DNA from: Asticcacaulis sp. MM231
GTDB taxonomy: Bacteria; Pseudomonadota; Alphaproteobacteria; Caulobacterales; Caulobacteraceae
Direction of reading: 5' to 3'
Assembly (NCBI RefSeq): GCF_964186625.1
Contig: NZ_OZ075108.1
Span: 3,361,001-3,425,000 of the forward strand
Length of the DNA stretch: 64,000 nucleotides
The notes beneath the pieces are model-generated. The model saw only the letters and a list, made by a program, of their open reading frames with translations. It did no database searches and was not told the origin of the DNA. The position numbers and the translations under genes are program-made. Positions 27,944 through 36,315 of the stretch are shown piece after piece. How positions within the stretch are numbered: the first letter of the stretch is position 1; each line of letters opens with the position of its first letter.

Positions 27944-28761
27944 TACGGCAAAAATTCCTTCAGGTGAGCGACAACGGTGGCAGAGGCCTCCATATGCGGC
28001 AGATGGCCGGCGCCTTCGATCAGGTGCAAGGGCGCGGATGTGGGCAGGCGATGCGCTTGTGGCATGGGGATCAAACGGTCGTGGTCGCCCCACATGATCT
28101 GAACCGGACACATGACGCGGTTCCAGTCAAAACCTTCGGGCGAAAGCGCCAGACCATAGGCCTTGGCGTTGCCGAGCAAAGCTTTCAGCCCCTCACGGCG
28201 CGCCGGATCGGCCGCCGCATTTTGCAATGAGGCGGTCAGGGACGCGCCGAGATTTTGCCCGCGCGGCCCAAGTAACTGACGTGCCAGGGCTTCAGCATCG
28301 TCACCGCCCAAAAAGGCATCCAGCGCGTCAAGGTGGAAATTGCCACCAAGCCCCGCCGGTGCGATCAGCGACAGCGATTTGACGCGCTCAGCATGACTCA
28401 AAACAAAACCGAGCGCGATCTTGGCGCCCATGGAATGGCCAACGATATGCGCGGACGCAATATCGAGGACATCAAACGCTTCTTTCAGCCAGCCGGTCAT
28501 AAAGACCAGCGACGCATCGCCAACATCGGACGCGCCGCGGCCATGACCCGGCAGATCGAGCGCGATCAGGCGGTATGTCGCGGCAAGCGGCACAAGGCAC
28601 AGTTGCCAGGTCAGGAGGTCGGCGCCGAACCCATGGACAAAGACCACGGTTTCACCCGCCGGATTGCCCATTTCGAGATAGCTGAGCGGTCCGTGGCTGT
28701 GCTTTTCCGACAGCGACAGACTGATTTTACGCGACGGCTTGATCGGCGCATGTGCGTTCAC
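27943..28761 (-). CDS. alpha/beta hydrolase, possible thioesterase or acyltransferase
   Basis: 272 residues from GTG 28761, which overlaps the SDR stop as GTGA; the much longer open frame has no codon bias outside this. Nucleophile Ser in VGHSMGAKIALG, oxyanion FVHGFGADLLTW, acid Asp in MWGDHDRLIP and His in GAGHLPHME. In this operon it may release or transfer the acyl chain from ACP. It is not distinctive enough to name a substrate. Confidence 0.8.
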   Translation of the reverse strand: MNAHAPIKPSRKISLSLSEKHSHGPLSYLEMGNPAGETVVFVHGFGADLLTWQLCLVPLAATYRLIALDLPGHGRGASDVGDASLVFMTGWLKEAFDVLDIASAHIVGHSMGAKIALGFVLSHAERVKSLSLIAPAGLGGNFHLDALDAFLGGDDAEALARQLLGPRGQNLGASLTASLQNAAADPARREGLKALLGNAKAYGLALSPEGFDWNRVMCPVQIMWGDHDRLIPMPQAHRLPTSAPLHLIEGAGHLPHMEASATVVAHLKEFLP

Positions 28762-29516
28762 GCCAGAAATCCTCCGTCTACGGACAGTATCGAACCGGTG
28801 ATCCAGCGCGAGGTGTCGGCCAGGAGGAAAGCTATGGCGGCGGCGACATCGTCCGGCCTTCCGAGGCCAAGCGGGTGCATATCGACCACGCGTTTGAAAT
28901 TCTCTTCCGAGAGGATAGTGCGAAACTGATCCGACATCGGCGTATCGACCATGGCCGGCGCGACCGCGTTGACCCGCACGCCATCGCGCACCAGTTCGAC
29001 GCCCAGTCCCTTCACGGCCGAAACGATGCCCCCCTTGGATGAGGCATAGACCACATTGCCGGGCGCTGTGCGCAGCGCGGCCGACGACGAGCAATAGACC
29101 AGAGAGGCCGGAGAACCGTGGCAGGCCTTGAGGCGGAAGGCCTGCGCCAGCATCAGGGCAGCGCCGAGATTCTGCGTCAGGACGTCCATCACGAAGGCCG
29201 AGTTGATCGACTGGATCGGCTTAGTGGCCTGCACGCCGGCGCAATGGGCGATGCCGTTGAGCGGCCCGATGTCGGCGCACAGGGCTTTCAGCCACGGCAC
29301 GATGGCGTCTAGATCGGCAAGATCAAACAGACGGCCGATATGGCCATGACCTTCTAACGCTGCCAATGTTTCGTCCAGGCGCGCCTCATTGCGCCCCGAA
29401 GCCACGACGCGCGCGCCCAGCTTCGACAGATAGATGGCCGTCGCCTTGCCGATACCGCTGGTGGCGCCAGTGACGAGGATGGTACGGCCTTCGAGGGACA
29501 TGGGATTAAATGTCAT
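28758..29516 (-). CDS. short-chain dehydrogenase (FabG-like) 2
   Basis: 252 residues. SDR motifs TGATSGIGKATA, HCAG, YCSSSAAL and YASSK, ending in WITGSILSVDGGF. Start ATG overlaps the Rieske gene stop by four bases. A second reductase for the same operon: one may act on the 3-oxoacyl chain and the other on a hydroxylated intermediate or the sugar. Confidence 0.85.
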   Translation of the reverse strand: MTFNPMSLEGRTILVTGATSGIGKATAIYLSKLGARVVASGRNEARLDETLAALEGHGHIGRLFDLADLDAIVPWLKALCADIGPLNGIAHCAGVQATKPIQSINSAFVMDVLTQNLGAALMLAQAFRLKACHGSPASLVYCSSSAALRTAPGNVVYASSKGGIVSAVKGLGVELVRDGVRVNAVAPAMVDTPMSDQFRTILSEENFKRVVDMHPLGLGRPDDVAAAIAFLLADTSRWITGSILSVDGGFLA

Positions 29517-30607
29517 ATTACACTTTCCATGCGCTTCGCGTAGGCCTGCTGAAAATGGGCGATGCGGCCTTCCAGTTCGCCCAGAACAGGCGGGCGCTCG
29601 GGGGGGGCATCGCGTGTGCCAAATTGCGCCACGGCGCAGATGTCGCGGTCCTCGTTACGCACCTGCGCGGAGAAAGCTTTCAGGCTGTCGATCACCATGC
29701 CGCGCGCGGCCCGCCCATTGTTCCTGGCCAGCCAGGAGGTCGAGTGGATGCGCAGGGTTTGCGGCCCCGTCGGCTCGAAGGTCTGGAAGGTCAGGAAGGC
29801 GCCGGCGGAAAAGGTGACGACGATATTGGGGAAGATCAGGAAGTTGCCATATTGCGGATAGCGTTCGGAGGGCTCGAGCCTGATGCTTTTCGCCACCTGC
29901 CCCCACCATTTCAGCGAGCGCTCTTTCAGATGGCCGACATAGCGGCTGTGCTCGGCGTCGGTCGAGATTTTCAGGTCGATGCTGAGGATCAGGCCAAAGC
30001 TTTCAGCATGGACCAGCGGCACATGATAGCCTTCAGCGGCGTTATCCATGCCAAGCTTCCAGTTGGCCGCCCAGTCATAGCTTTCCTGTTCGAAATGGTC
30101 CGGGCAAATCTCGCTGACGTGTTTGAGATCGTCATAAAAACTGCCGAGGAATTCGGCCACTGAAGGGCCGCCACGCTTCATCCGCACGAAGACGAAATGA
30201 CCGACCGTTTCCAGTTCATAGCTCTCCAGCGACAGCGCCACCTTATCGGTCTCATCGAGCCCAAAGCTTTGCTTATTGAGCGGCACGCCGATCGGCTTGC
30301 CGAAGTCATCATAGGTCCAGCCGTGATAGGGGCATTGCAGGATGCGATTGCCCTTGCCGCACTGAATCTTCGAGAAACGATGCGAGCAGACATTGCGGAA
30401 GGCCTTCAGCTCACCGCCGAAATTCTGCACCACGATGGAATGCGGCCCGATCTGCGCCGTGATAAAATCCTTGTCGTTTTGCAGATCGCGCACAAAACCG
30501 ACGCATAACCACGACGGCTTGAAAACATGCTCGATCTCGGCCGCCAGGACGTCCTCGCGCCAGTAATGATCTGCCGGAATATGTCCAAGTCTGTCCTGAT
30601 ACGTCAT
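29513..30607 (-). CDS. Rieske non-heme iron oxygenase, alpha subunit type
   Basis: 364 residues from ATG 30607. The Rieske cluster ligands are C74, H76 (NVCSHRF) and C92, H95 (CPYHGW). The mononuclear iron site is DNAAEGYHVPLVH, with E192, H195 and H200. Ring-hydroxylating and N- or C-oxygenating enzymes share this layout. No ferredoxin or reductase subunit gene is nearby, so electrons must come from elsewhere. It sits inside the acyl operon by ATGA overlaps on both sides, which is an unusual place for this family. Confidence 0.88.
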   Translation of the reverse strand: MTYQDRLGHIPADHYWREDVLAAEIEHVFKPSWLCVGFVRDLQNDKDFITAQIGPHSIVVQNFGGELKAFRNVCSHRFSKIQCGKGNRILQCPYHGWTYDDFGKPIGVPLNKQSFGLDETDKVALSLESYELETVGHFVFVRMKRGGPSVAEFLGSFYDDLKHVSEICPDHFEQESYDWAANWKLGMDNAAEGYHVPLVHAESFGLILSIDLKISTDAEHSRYVGHLKERSLKWWGQVAKSIRLEPSERYPQYGNFLIFPNIVVTFSAGAFLTFQTFEPTGPQTLRIHSTSWLARNNGRAARGMVIDSLKAFSAQVRNEDRDICAVAQFGTRDAPPERPPVLGELEGRIAHFQQAYAKRMESVI

Positions 30608-31704
30608 CAGGCCAGCTCGACGATCTGCGGGGCCGGCATGGGGCCGACGGTCAACTTGATGGCGCTCCACGACCAGCCGACGCCGAAACCCATCATGATC
30701 AGGCTTTGCGGCTTATCGAAAACCTGCGAGAGTTTCGCAGCGATGGTCAGCGGAATCGAGGCCGACGAGGTGTTGCCGAAGGTTTCCATGGCCACCGGCA
30801 CCTTGTCTTCCGGCAGGCCCGACTTCTTGCGCAAATGGTTGAGCATGAAGACATTGGCCTGATGGAACAGGACGTAATCGACGTCTTCGATCGTCGTGCC
30901 CGACGTTTCAAAGATCGCTTTGACCAGGCCCGGCACGTTTTTCAGCGTGAAATTGAAAACCTCGGTGCCGTTAAGATGCAGGCGCGACTTGCGGTACAAC
31001 TCCTCAAGTTTTTCGGGGCTGTGCGGCTCTTTCGGCGGCAACAAGGGGTGCTTCAAACCACCGGCTTCGACCATGATATGCGCCGCACCCGAACCATCTG
31101 TGCCAAAGACACCATACCAGTCAGAGTTTGGCCAGCGAGAATTTGGCATGTCGTCCGCCTGCGGATCAATTTCCAGCGCCGTGGCCGAGCCGGCGTCACC
31201 AAACAGCGGAATGGTGCTGCGATCGCCTTCCAGAAGCTTCGAGGTACTGACGTCACCGGCCAGAACCAGAGCCCGCGCCGGACGGCCGGAGACTTTCAGG
31301 GTCTGCATCAGCGAGGCCGCCGTCCACAGGCCATAGGCATAGCCGGAACAGCCGAGATTGATATCGAAGGCGAGGCAGGAACCTAGCCCCAAGCGCGCCT
31401 GCAGGGCGCAGGCGGTGGAGGGAATGACGAAATCGGCGCTTTGCGTCACCATGATCAGCACATCGATAAAGTCGCGCGCCCAGCCCAGTTCATCAAGCAG
31501 GCCATCCGCCGCTTTCTGACACAGATCAGAGGTCAGGATATCCGGACGGGCGATATGACGCGAACGCACACCAATCGTGCCGATCAGGCGTTCGCGCTCC
31601 GCCTCGTCGGGGATCAGGTTTTCCTCGGCCAGGGTGCGCGTTTGCGCCGGCACGCAGGCACGTATGCCACGTAAACTGACGCCTTTCAGAACTGCCTCGG
31701 TCAT
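30607..31704 (-). CDS. 3-oxoacyl-ACP synthase III (KAS III) homologue 2
   Basis: 365 residues, first gene of the minus-strand acyl/pse operon. Triad: Cys119 (DINLGCSGYAYGL), His281 (FHQANVFML) and Asn311 (TFGNTSSASIP). An insertion of about 30 residues around 180-240 makes it longer than FabH (about 320). The two KAS III copies in the operon are only moderately alike, so they probably have different substrates rather than being a recent duplication. Confidence 0.88.
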   Translation of the reverse strand: MTEAVLKGVSLRGIRACVPAQTRTLAEENLIPDEAERERLIGTIGVRSRHIARPDILTSDLCQKAADGLLDELGWARDFIDVLIMVTQSADFVIPSTACALQARLGLGSCLAFDINLGCSGYAYGLWTAASLMQTLKVSGRPARALVLAGDVSTSKLLEGDRSTIPLFGDAGSATALEIDPQADDMPNSRWPNSDWYGVFGTDGSGAAHIMVEAGGLKHPLLPPKEPHSPEKLEELYRKSRLHLNGTEVFNFTLKNVPGLVKAIFETSGTTIEDVDYVLFHQANVFMLNHLRKKSGLPEDKVPVAMETFGNTSSASIPLTIAAKLSQVFDKPQSLIMMGFGVGWSWSAIKLTVGPMPAPQIVELA

Positions 31705-31839
31705 GACCGCACCTCAATTACGCAACGCTTATCGGTGATTCGCTTGCGCGACCCCACCATAACACTTCGCATTAACCCTTTAAGGGAATATTGACGGAAT
31801 CAGGATTTCACTGAAGCCTTACGTTTCCGGAGTACCCCC
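31705..31839. promoter_or_regulatory. divergent promoter region of the acyl genes
   Basis: 135 bases between the minus-strand operon (from 31704) and the plus-strand ACP (31840). It contains CATTAACCCTTTAAGGGAATATTG, here at about 31771-31794, an AT-rich stretch with a TTAA pair that is too closely spaced for CtrA. Both transcripts must start here; no certain -35/-10 could be assigned. A CGGAG ribosome site precedes ATG 31840. Confidence 0.5.
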
Positions 31840-32061
31840 ATGGATAAGCCCGCCTTTTTCGCCGCCGTCGCCGAGATCCTCGAAGCCGATCCCGCTGGCT
31901 TGACCGGCGCTGAGACCATCAACGATATCGGCAACTGGGACAGCCTGTCGGTCATCTCGTTCGTCGCCATGGTCGATAGCGATATGGACCAGATCGTCGA
32001 TGCCGAAATGCTGAAGGACGCCAAGACCCTGAACGACCTGGCGGCGCTCGTCGGCCTGTAG
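31840..32061 (+). CDS. acyl carrier protein 2
   Basis: 73 residues, acidic, with phosphopantetheine Ser in GNWDSLSVISF. Starts with MDKPAFFAAVAEILEADP. Divergent from the KAS III operon and followed 15 bases later by the PhyH gene, so it is probably the carrier for that oxygenase's substrate. Distinct in sequence from the other ACP in the cluster. Confidence 0.85.
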   Translation: MDKPAFFAAVAEILEADPAGLTGAETINDIGNWDSLSVISFVAMVDSDMDQIVDAEMLKDAKTLNDLAALVGL

Positions 32062-32076
32062 AAAGTCGGGCCTGTC

Positions 32077-32997
32077 ATGGTTTCTTTAGCCGAGCGCCTG
32101 AAGACCCGCGTGCCGAACTGGCAGCGCTTCTTTCAGCGCGCCCGCGAAGACGCCCGCAACCCGGCCTATGACCTGCTGCCGGTGCTGGGGCTCGATCAGC
32201 GCAACGGCTTCTCCCGCACGCTTGCGGCCTTTTCGCCCAAAACGCCGGGCTTCAGGCTAACCGACGCTCAGGCGATCCTGCATGAGCAGTTGCGCCGCGA
32301 TGGCCTGACGGGCTTGCAACCGCCCCTGCCGGCCGGCGTGCTCAGCGATCTTGTCAGCTATTTCAAGACCACCCCGTGCCACGATCCCTATCGCCCGCAC
32401 CTTGGTCTTTTTGACTGGGATCAGCCACCGTCTGATGAGATCAATATCGGATATTATACCTGGGAAGAGGTTCTGCGCGCGCCGCACATGCTCGACCTGA
32501 TGAATGATCCGGATATTCTGGCCGTCGCCGAGGCCTATCTCGGCTGCAAGCCGGTGATCGACAATATCGGGGCCGCCTGGGGGTATCCCGGCCGCAACAC
32601 CGCCAAGGGCGTCCAACGCTTTCACCGCGATTACGACTGTTCGCGCTGCTTCAAGGCTTTCTATTATCTGACCGATATCGACGCGATGTCAGGGCCGCAC
32701 ACATACGTCAGGGGCTCGCATCAGGATCGGCGGCTGGAAAGCGGCAAGGCCCAGACCGACGACGCCATCATCGAGGCCTTCGGCGCGGACGCCATCGAGA
32801 CCATCACTGCGCCGGCCGGCTCGTGGTTCCTTGAGGATGTTTACGGCTTCCATAAAGGGCAGTTGCCGGCCGACAAGCCGCGCCTGCTGCTGGCGATCGA
32901 GTATAATCTCTACCCGTCGCCGCTGTCTCCCAAACAGCCGCTAATGGAACGCGTGCCGCAGCATGATCCCTATATCAATAAGCTCTTCCTGAAATGA
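32077..32997 (+). CDS. phytanoyl-CoA dioxygenase (PhyH)-like Fe/2-oxoglutarate oxygenase
   Basis: 306 residues. The iron facial triad is H183 and D185 (RFHRDYD) and H259 (GFHKG), with Arg269 as the probable 2-oxoglutarate anchor. PhyH-type enzymes hydroxylate acyl-CoA, acyl-ACP or tethered amino-acid chains, often at alpha or beta carbons. The ACP gene just before it suggests a carrier-bound substrate. This is the second oxygenase in the acyl cluster. Confidence 0.83.
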   Translation: MVSLAERLKTRVPNWQRFFQRAREDARNPAYDLLPVLGLDQRNGFSRTLAAFSPKTPGFRLTDAQAILHEQLRRDGLTGLQPPLPAGVLSDLVSYFKTTPCHDPYRPHLGLFDWDQPPSDEINIGYYTWEEVLRAPHMLDLMNDPDILAVAEAYLGCKPVIDNIGAAWGYPGRNTAKGVQRFHRDYDCSRCFKAFYYLTDIDAMSGPHTYVRGSHQDRRLESGKAQTDDAIIEAFGADAIETITAPAGSWFLEDVYGFHKGQLPADKPRLLLAIEYNLYPSPLSPKQPLMERVPQHDPYINKLFLK

Positions 32998-33042
32998 GAC
33001 TTTTATGAAGAATAACCCCATTTCAGTTCCTTTCCTGGTCGC

Positions 33043-33079
33043 GCACTTTATCCGAAAAGTGCCGATACCTTGTCGGATT
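33043..33079. repeat. paired hairpins before pseF
   Basis: GCACTTT-atccg-AAAAGTGC at 33043-33062 is followed by CCGA-taccttg-TCGG. The first arm nearly matches the element after rlmH (GCACTTTCCGAAAAGTG), which suggests a dispersed intergenic repeat. Confidence 0.5.
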
Positions 33080-33087
33080 GCGCTTGT

Positions 33088-33774
33088 ATGAAACGCGTCG
33101 CCATCATCCCCGCCCGCGGCGGCTCGAAACGTATTCCGCGCAAGAACATCAAGCCGTTTTTCGGCCAGCCCATGATCGGCTATTCCATCCGCGCGGCGCA
33201 AGAGTCCGGCCTGTTCGACAGCATCGTTGTCTCGACCGATGACGAGGAAATCGCCGATGTTGCGCGGTCCTTCGGCGCCGATATCCCCTTCATGCGCCCC
33301 GCCGATCTCGCCAATGATCATGCCGGCACCGGTGCGGTCGTCGTCCATGCCCTGCAATGGTTCGCTGAACACGGTATGGCCTATGACGCCGCCTGCTGCA
33401 TCTACGCCACCGCCCCGCTGCTCGATCCCGAACGCCTGAGAGAAGGCTGGGACAGATTGCAGGGCAAGCGCTTTGCTTTTTCCGTCACCTCGTACGCCTT
33501 CCCGATCCAGCGCGCCCTGAAAAAGACCGCCGATGGCAGCGTCGATATGTTCTGGCCGGAAAACCTGACCAAGCGCTCACAGGATCTGGAACCCGCCTAT
33601 CATGATGCGGCGCAATTCTACTGGGGCTGGAGCGACGCCTGGGTGAACGGTGAAACCGCTTTCTCCCCCATCTCCGCGCCGGTCATCCTGCCTCGCACGC
33701 AGGTGGTCGATATCGATTCGCCCGAAGACTGGGAAGTCGCGGAAGTGACCTACCGCGTGCTGAAAGGCGTTTAG
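33088..33774 (+). CDS. pseF: pseudaminic acid cytidylyltransferase
   Basis: 228 residues from ATG 33088. The CMP-sialate synthetase signature IPARGGSKRIPRKNIKPFF opens the protein and FDSIVVSTDDEEIADVA follows; the length and the AQFYWGW segment fit PseF rather than sialic NeuA. It activates pseudaminate with CTP for a glycosyltransferase. It lies downstream of the ACP/PhyH pair on the same strand. Ends four bases before the convergent TRIC-like gene. Confidence 0.88.
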   Translation: MKRVAIIPARGGSKRIPRKNIKPFFGQPMIGYSIRAAQESGLFDSIVVSTDDEEIADVARSFGADIPFMRPADLANDHAGTGAVVVHALQWFAEHGMAYDAACCIYATAPLLDPERLREGWDRLQGKRFAFSVTSYAFPIQRALKKTADGSVDMFWPENLTKRSQDLEPAYHDAAQFYWGWSDAWVNGETAFSPISAPVILPRTQVVDIDSPEDWEVAEVTYRVLKGV

Positions 33775-33778
33775 CGTT

Positions 33779-34411
33779 CTAGTATTCCGTCTCACCGCCG
33801 CCCTGCGCAAAGCCTGGCAGGCGCAGATTGTAGCGGATGGCGCAGGCCCGCAGGGCCACACCAGCGAAAAATCCGACCAGGGCCGCCAGCCAGAAATCGG
33901 CCCCCATCAGGGTCATACCCGCGAAGACGCCCGCGCTGAGCAGGGCCGCCGTGACATAGATTTCGCGGCTCATCAGCAGATTGGGTTCTCCCGCCAGCAC
34001 GTCACGGATCACGCCCCCGAAACACGAGGTCAGAACCCCCATGATGATCGCCGAGAAGGGGTGAACACCGAGGCTCAGGGCCTTGGCCGTTCCGACGACC
34101 GCATAGGCCGCCAGCCCGACGGCGTCGAGCCACAGCAGCGCACGGAAGCGCCAGCCGCGCCTGGCGAAGATCCAAACCCCTACCGCCGCCACCAGACAGG
34201 CCACAATATAGCCGGGCCGCTGCACCCAGAAGACCGGCGCACCGATCAGCAGGTCTCGCATGGTGCCGCCGCCGACGCCCGTAATGGCGGCGAAGAAGCC
34301 GAAGGTGACGATATCCTGACGTGTGCGCGCGGCGGCCAAAGCGCCCGATGCGGCGAAAACGGCGACGGCGGCATAGTCAAGCCAGTAAAGGGCGGTCTCA
34401 AAAGCGGTCAT
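33779..34411 (-). CDS. UPF0126/TRIC-like seven-helix membrane protein
   Basis: 210 residues from ATG 34411. Two repeats of the family core are visible, GVGGGTMRDLLIG and SCFGGVIRDVLAGEP, each followed by hydrophobic helices. Bacterial members are monovalent cation channels or have been linked to glycine uptake. It appears unrelated to the pse genes that flank it. Confidence 0.88.
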   Translation of the reverse strand: MTAFETALYWLDYAAVAVFAASGALAAARTRQDIVTFGFFAAITGVGGGTMRDLLIGAPVFWVQRPGYIVACLVAAVGVWIFARRGWRFRALLWLDAVGLAAYAVVGTAKALSLGVHPFSAIIMGVLTSCFGGVIRDVLAGEPNLLMSREIYVTAALLSAGVFAGMTLMGADFWLAALVGFFAGVALRACAIRYNLRLPGFAQGGGETEY

Positions 34412-34497
34412 GACGGGCGACTTATCACATCCGTTAAGGGTAGTGCCAGTGCGTGGGCGATATGCTACCGAGGTTTTTACAACCATGGGGGACGAAC

Positions 34498-35627
34498 GTG
34501 CAGACCTTAAAAGCTTTCATAGATCGGGAGATCACCGGCCCCTTGCTGAAGCGCAAGGCAATCGCCTGGATGGCTTGCGCGCCTTGTGTGCCCTGGCGGT
34601 CGTGGGGGATCATTGCGGCTTGCCACTGGATGCCCTGTCGCTCATCGCCGTCTGGATCTTCTTTGCGATCAGTGGTTTCCTTATTTTTCCCATTCTCTTC
34701 CGCGCCCGCCAGCCCATCGAAAACGACCAAACACGCGTGCTGGAAGAGATCCGCCTGTTGATGACAGACCGCGCCCTGCGTATCCTGCCGATCTATTACG
34801 GCATCCTGCTGGCGGTATGGCTATGGGGTCAGGTCTCACCGCAAGACGAGCAATACCTCGAACTGCTCAAAGGATGGCCCTGGTTCGTTACCTATACGAC
34901 CAACCTCTATATAACGCATGTGATCCACGACTGGGTCGACGCCTTTAGTGTGTTCTGGTCACTGGCGATCGAGAAGCAGTTTTACTTCCTCTTCGCGCCC
35001 TGCTTCCTTATGTTACCTAGCCGTTTGTGGCGCCCGGCGCTCATAACCGGCGCCCTTCTGCTGATGGTCATCGTCCTCGTGTTTTACCGCCACGATACTG
35101 AACTCGGCAGTTATACCAATTCGTTCTCAGGCTTTTACGCCATCAGTCTGGGTGGTCTGGCGGGCTTAGGCGGTTACAACCTGCAGGTCAAACTGCGCCG
35201 TTTCGCTGACCCACTTCTGTTGGCTCTCATGGCCCTGATTGTCATCTCGTCGGCGCTGCACGGCAGCCCAAAGGGCTTTATGCTGAGCCTGTTCAGCCTG
35301 CCCCTGATCGCCGGCGCCTTGCTGATCACCACGGCGTCCGCACAACTAAGCCGGTTGGTACGCCTGCTCGAGGTATGGCCGTTGCACCTGTTGGGTATCG
35401 TGTCTTATGGATTTTACATTATCCATCTGTTCGGCATACTGCTGGCTGGCTAAATCGTCGACGCCCTGCCTTTCGTCTTTGGCGAGCTGGCCTATTCAGG
35501 CGCCGTTTTCGTCATCGCCTCGCTCATCAGCCTGCTCATCGCCTGCCTGACCTACCTCCTGATAGAGCGCCCCTTTCTCAAGCTCAATCAAAAACCCGCG
35601 AAGCTGTCTCCGGCTTCGCGGGCTTAA
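34498..35627 (+). pseudogene. acyltransferase-3 (OafA-like) gene 1, frameshift and premature stop
   Basis: Integral-membrane acyltransferase of about 376 residues. GTG 34498 has GGGGGA upstream and the N-terminus QTLKAFIDREITGPLLKRKA matches that of the second copy (MQALTGFFRR..). One missing base near 34560 moves the reading to LDGLRALCALAVVGDHCGL, with the catalytic His, and RALRILPIYYG. TAA at 35451 then interrupts the last part; translation beyond it gives a final helix and YLLIERPFLKL, the usual family C-terminus. Such proteins acetylate surface sugars. At least the nonsense codon cannot be explained by a one-base indel. Confidence 0.8.
35591..35622 (-). terminator. intrinsic terminator of the glycine-zipper gene
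   Basis: Perfect 10-bp arms CCCGCGAAGC / GCTTCGCGGG with an 8-base loop; on the minus strand it is followed by TTTT. It lies 25 bases past the stop at 35647 and inside the dead end of the acyltransferase gene. Confidence 0.75.
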
Positions 35628-35646
35628 ATGTTAAGGGCAACTCACC

Positions 35647-36195
35647 TTACCAGCGGTGACGGTGGCCGTAATAGGGGCGGTCATAGGGGCGGTCATAACC
35701 ATAGGGGCGGCGATAGACTTGGCCATAGCCATAGGACGGACGGCTGCTGTAAAAAACGGTGACATAGCCGCGCGGTGGGGGTGGCGGGGCATAATAGCCG
35801 TCGTCATAGGCGTAGTAGGCGTCCTGATAGCAGGCCACGCTATCACCGCCGACTGACGAGCCCAGTATGCCTCCGACCATGGCGCCGCCGATCGTATTCC
35901 CGCCACGGTTCCAACGATCAGACAGACCGTTGCCGACCATCCCGCCCAGGACAGCACCAACAATCGTGCCGGTGGCGCGGGCGCTGGCCTGGCGCTGATA
36001 GCAGTAGCCATCGGACTGGTCACGCGGCAGGGTGGTGGCGCTACGTGTGTCGCGCGCCTGATCGGCGCGACCGCGTTCATACGCCTGTTGCAACTCGATC
36101 TGGCTGTAGGGGCGCATCTCTTGCGCCAGAACCGGCTGGGCCAGCATCACAATGGCGCCGGCTGCCATGCCGCATAGTAAAAGATGATGTTTCAT
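35647..36195 (-). CDS. secreted glycine-zipper protein with Tyr/Arg-rich tail
   Basis: 182 residues. Signal peptide ending VLAQ; a glycine-zipper 2TM region (GTIVGAVLGGMVGNGLSD and GAMVGGILGSSVGGDSVACY); and a C-terminal tail of repeated YGYDRP/PYDRP units ending HRHRW. Glycine-zipper proteins of this sort sit in the outer membrane or periplasm. No enzymatic motif. It is flanked by an acyltransferase and pirin, with no operon partner. Confidence 0.8.
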   Translation of the reverse strand: MKHHLLLCGMAAGAIVMLAQPVLAQEMRPYSQIELQQAYERGRADQARDTRSATTLPRDQSDGYCYQRQASARATGTIVGAVLGGMVGNGLSDRWNRGGNTIGGAMVGGILGSSVGGDSVACYQDAYYAYDDGYYAPPPPPRGYVTVFYSSRPSYGYGQVYRRPYGYDRPYDRPYYGHRHRW

Positions 36196-36315
36196 ACGCT
36201 CAGCTCCAACTGTAGAGGGGAACCTATCCTAAAATTATGACCTTCGCATGGCCTGCCGCTTGACCTCTGTGTCATATACGGTCAGCGTGCGCCCGCTTGT
36301 AAAGGAGTACCTGAC

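Noticed and set aside
31771-31794. TTAA pair in the divergent acyl-gene promoter as a CtrA site
   Set aside because: The spacing between the two TTAA is four bases, not seven.
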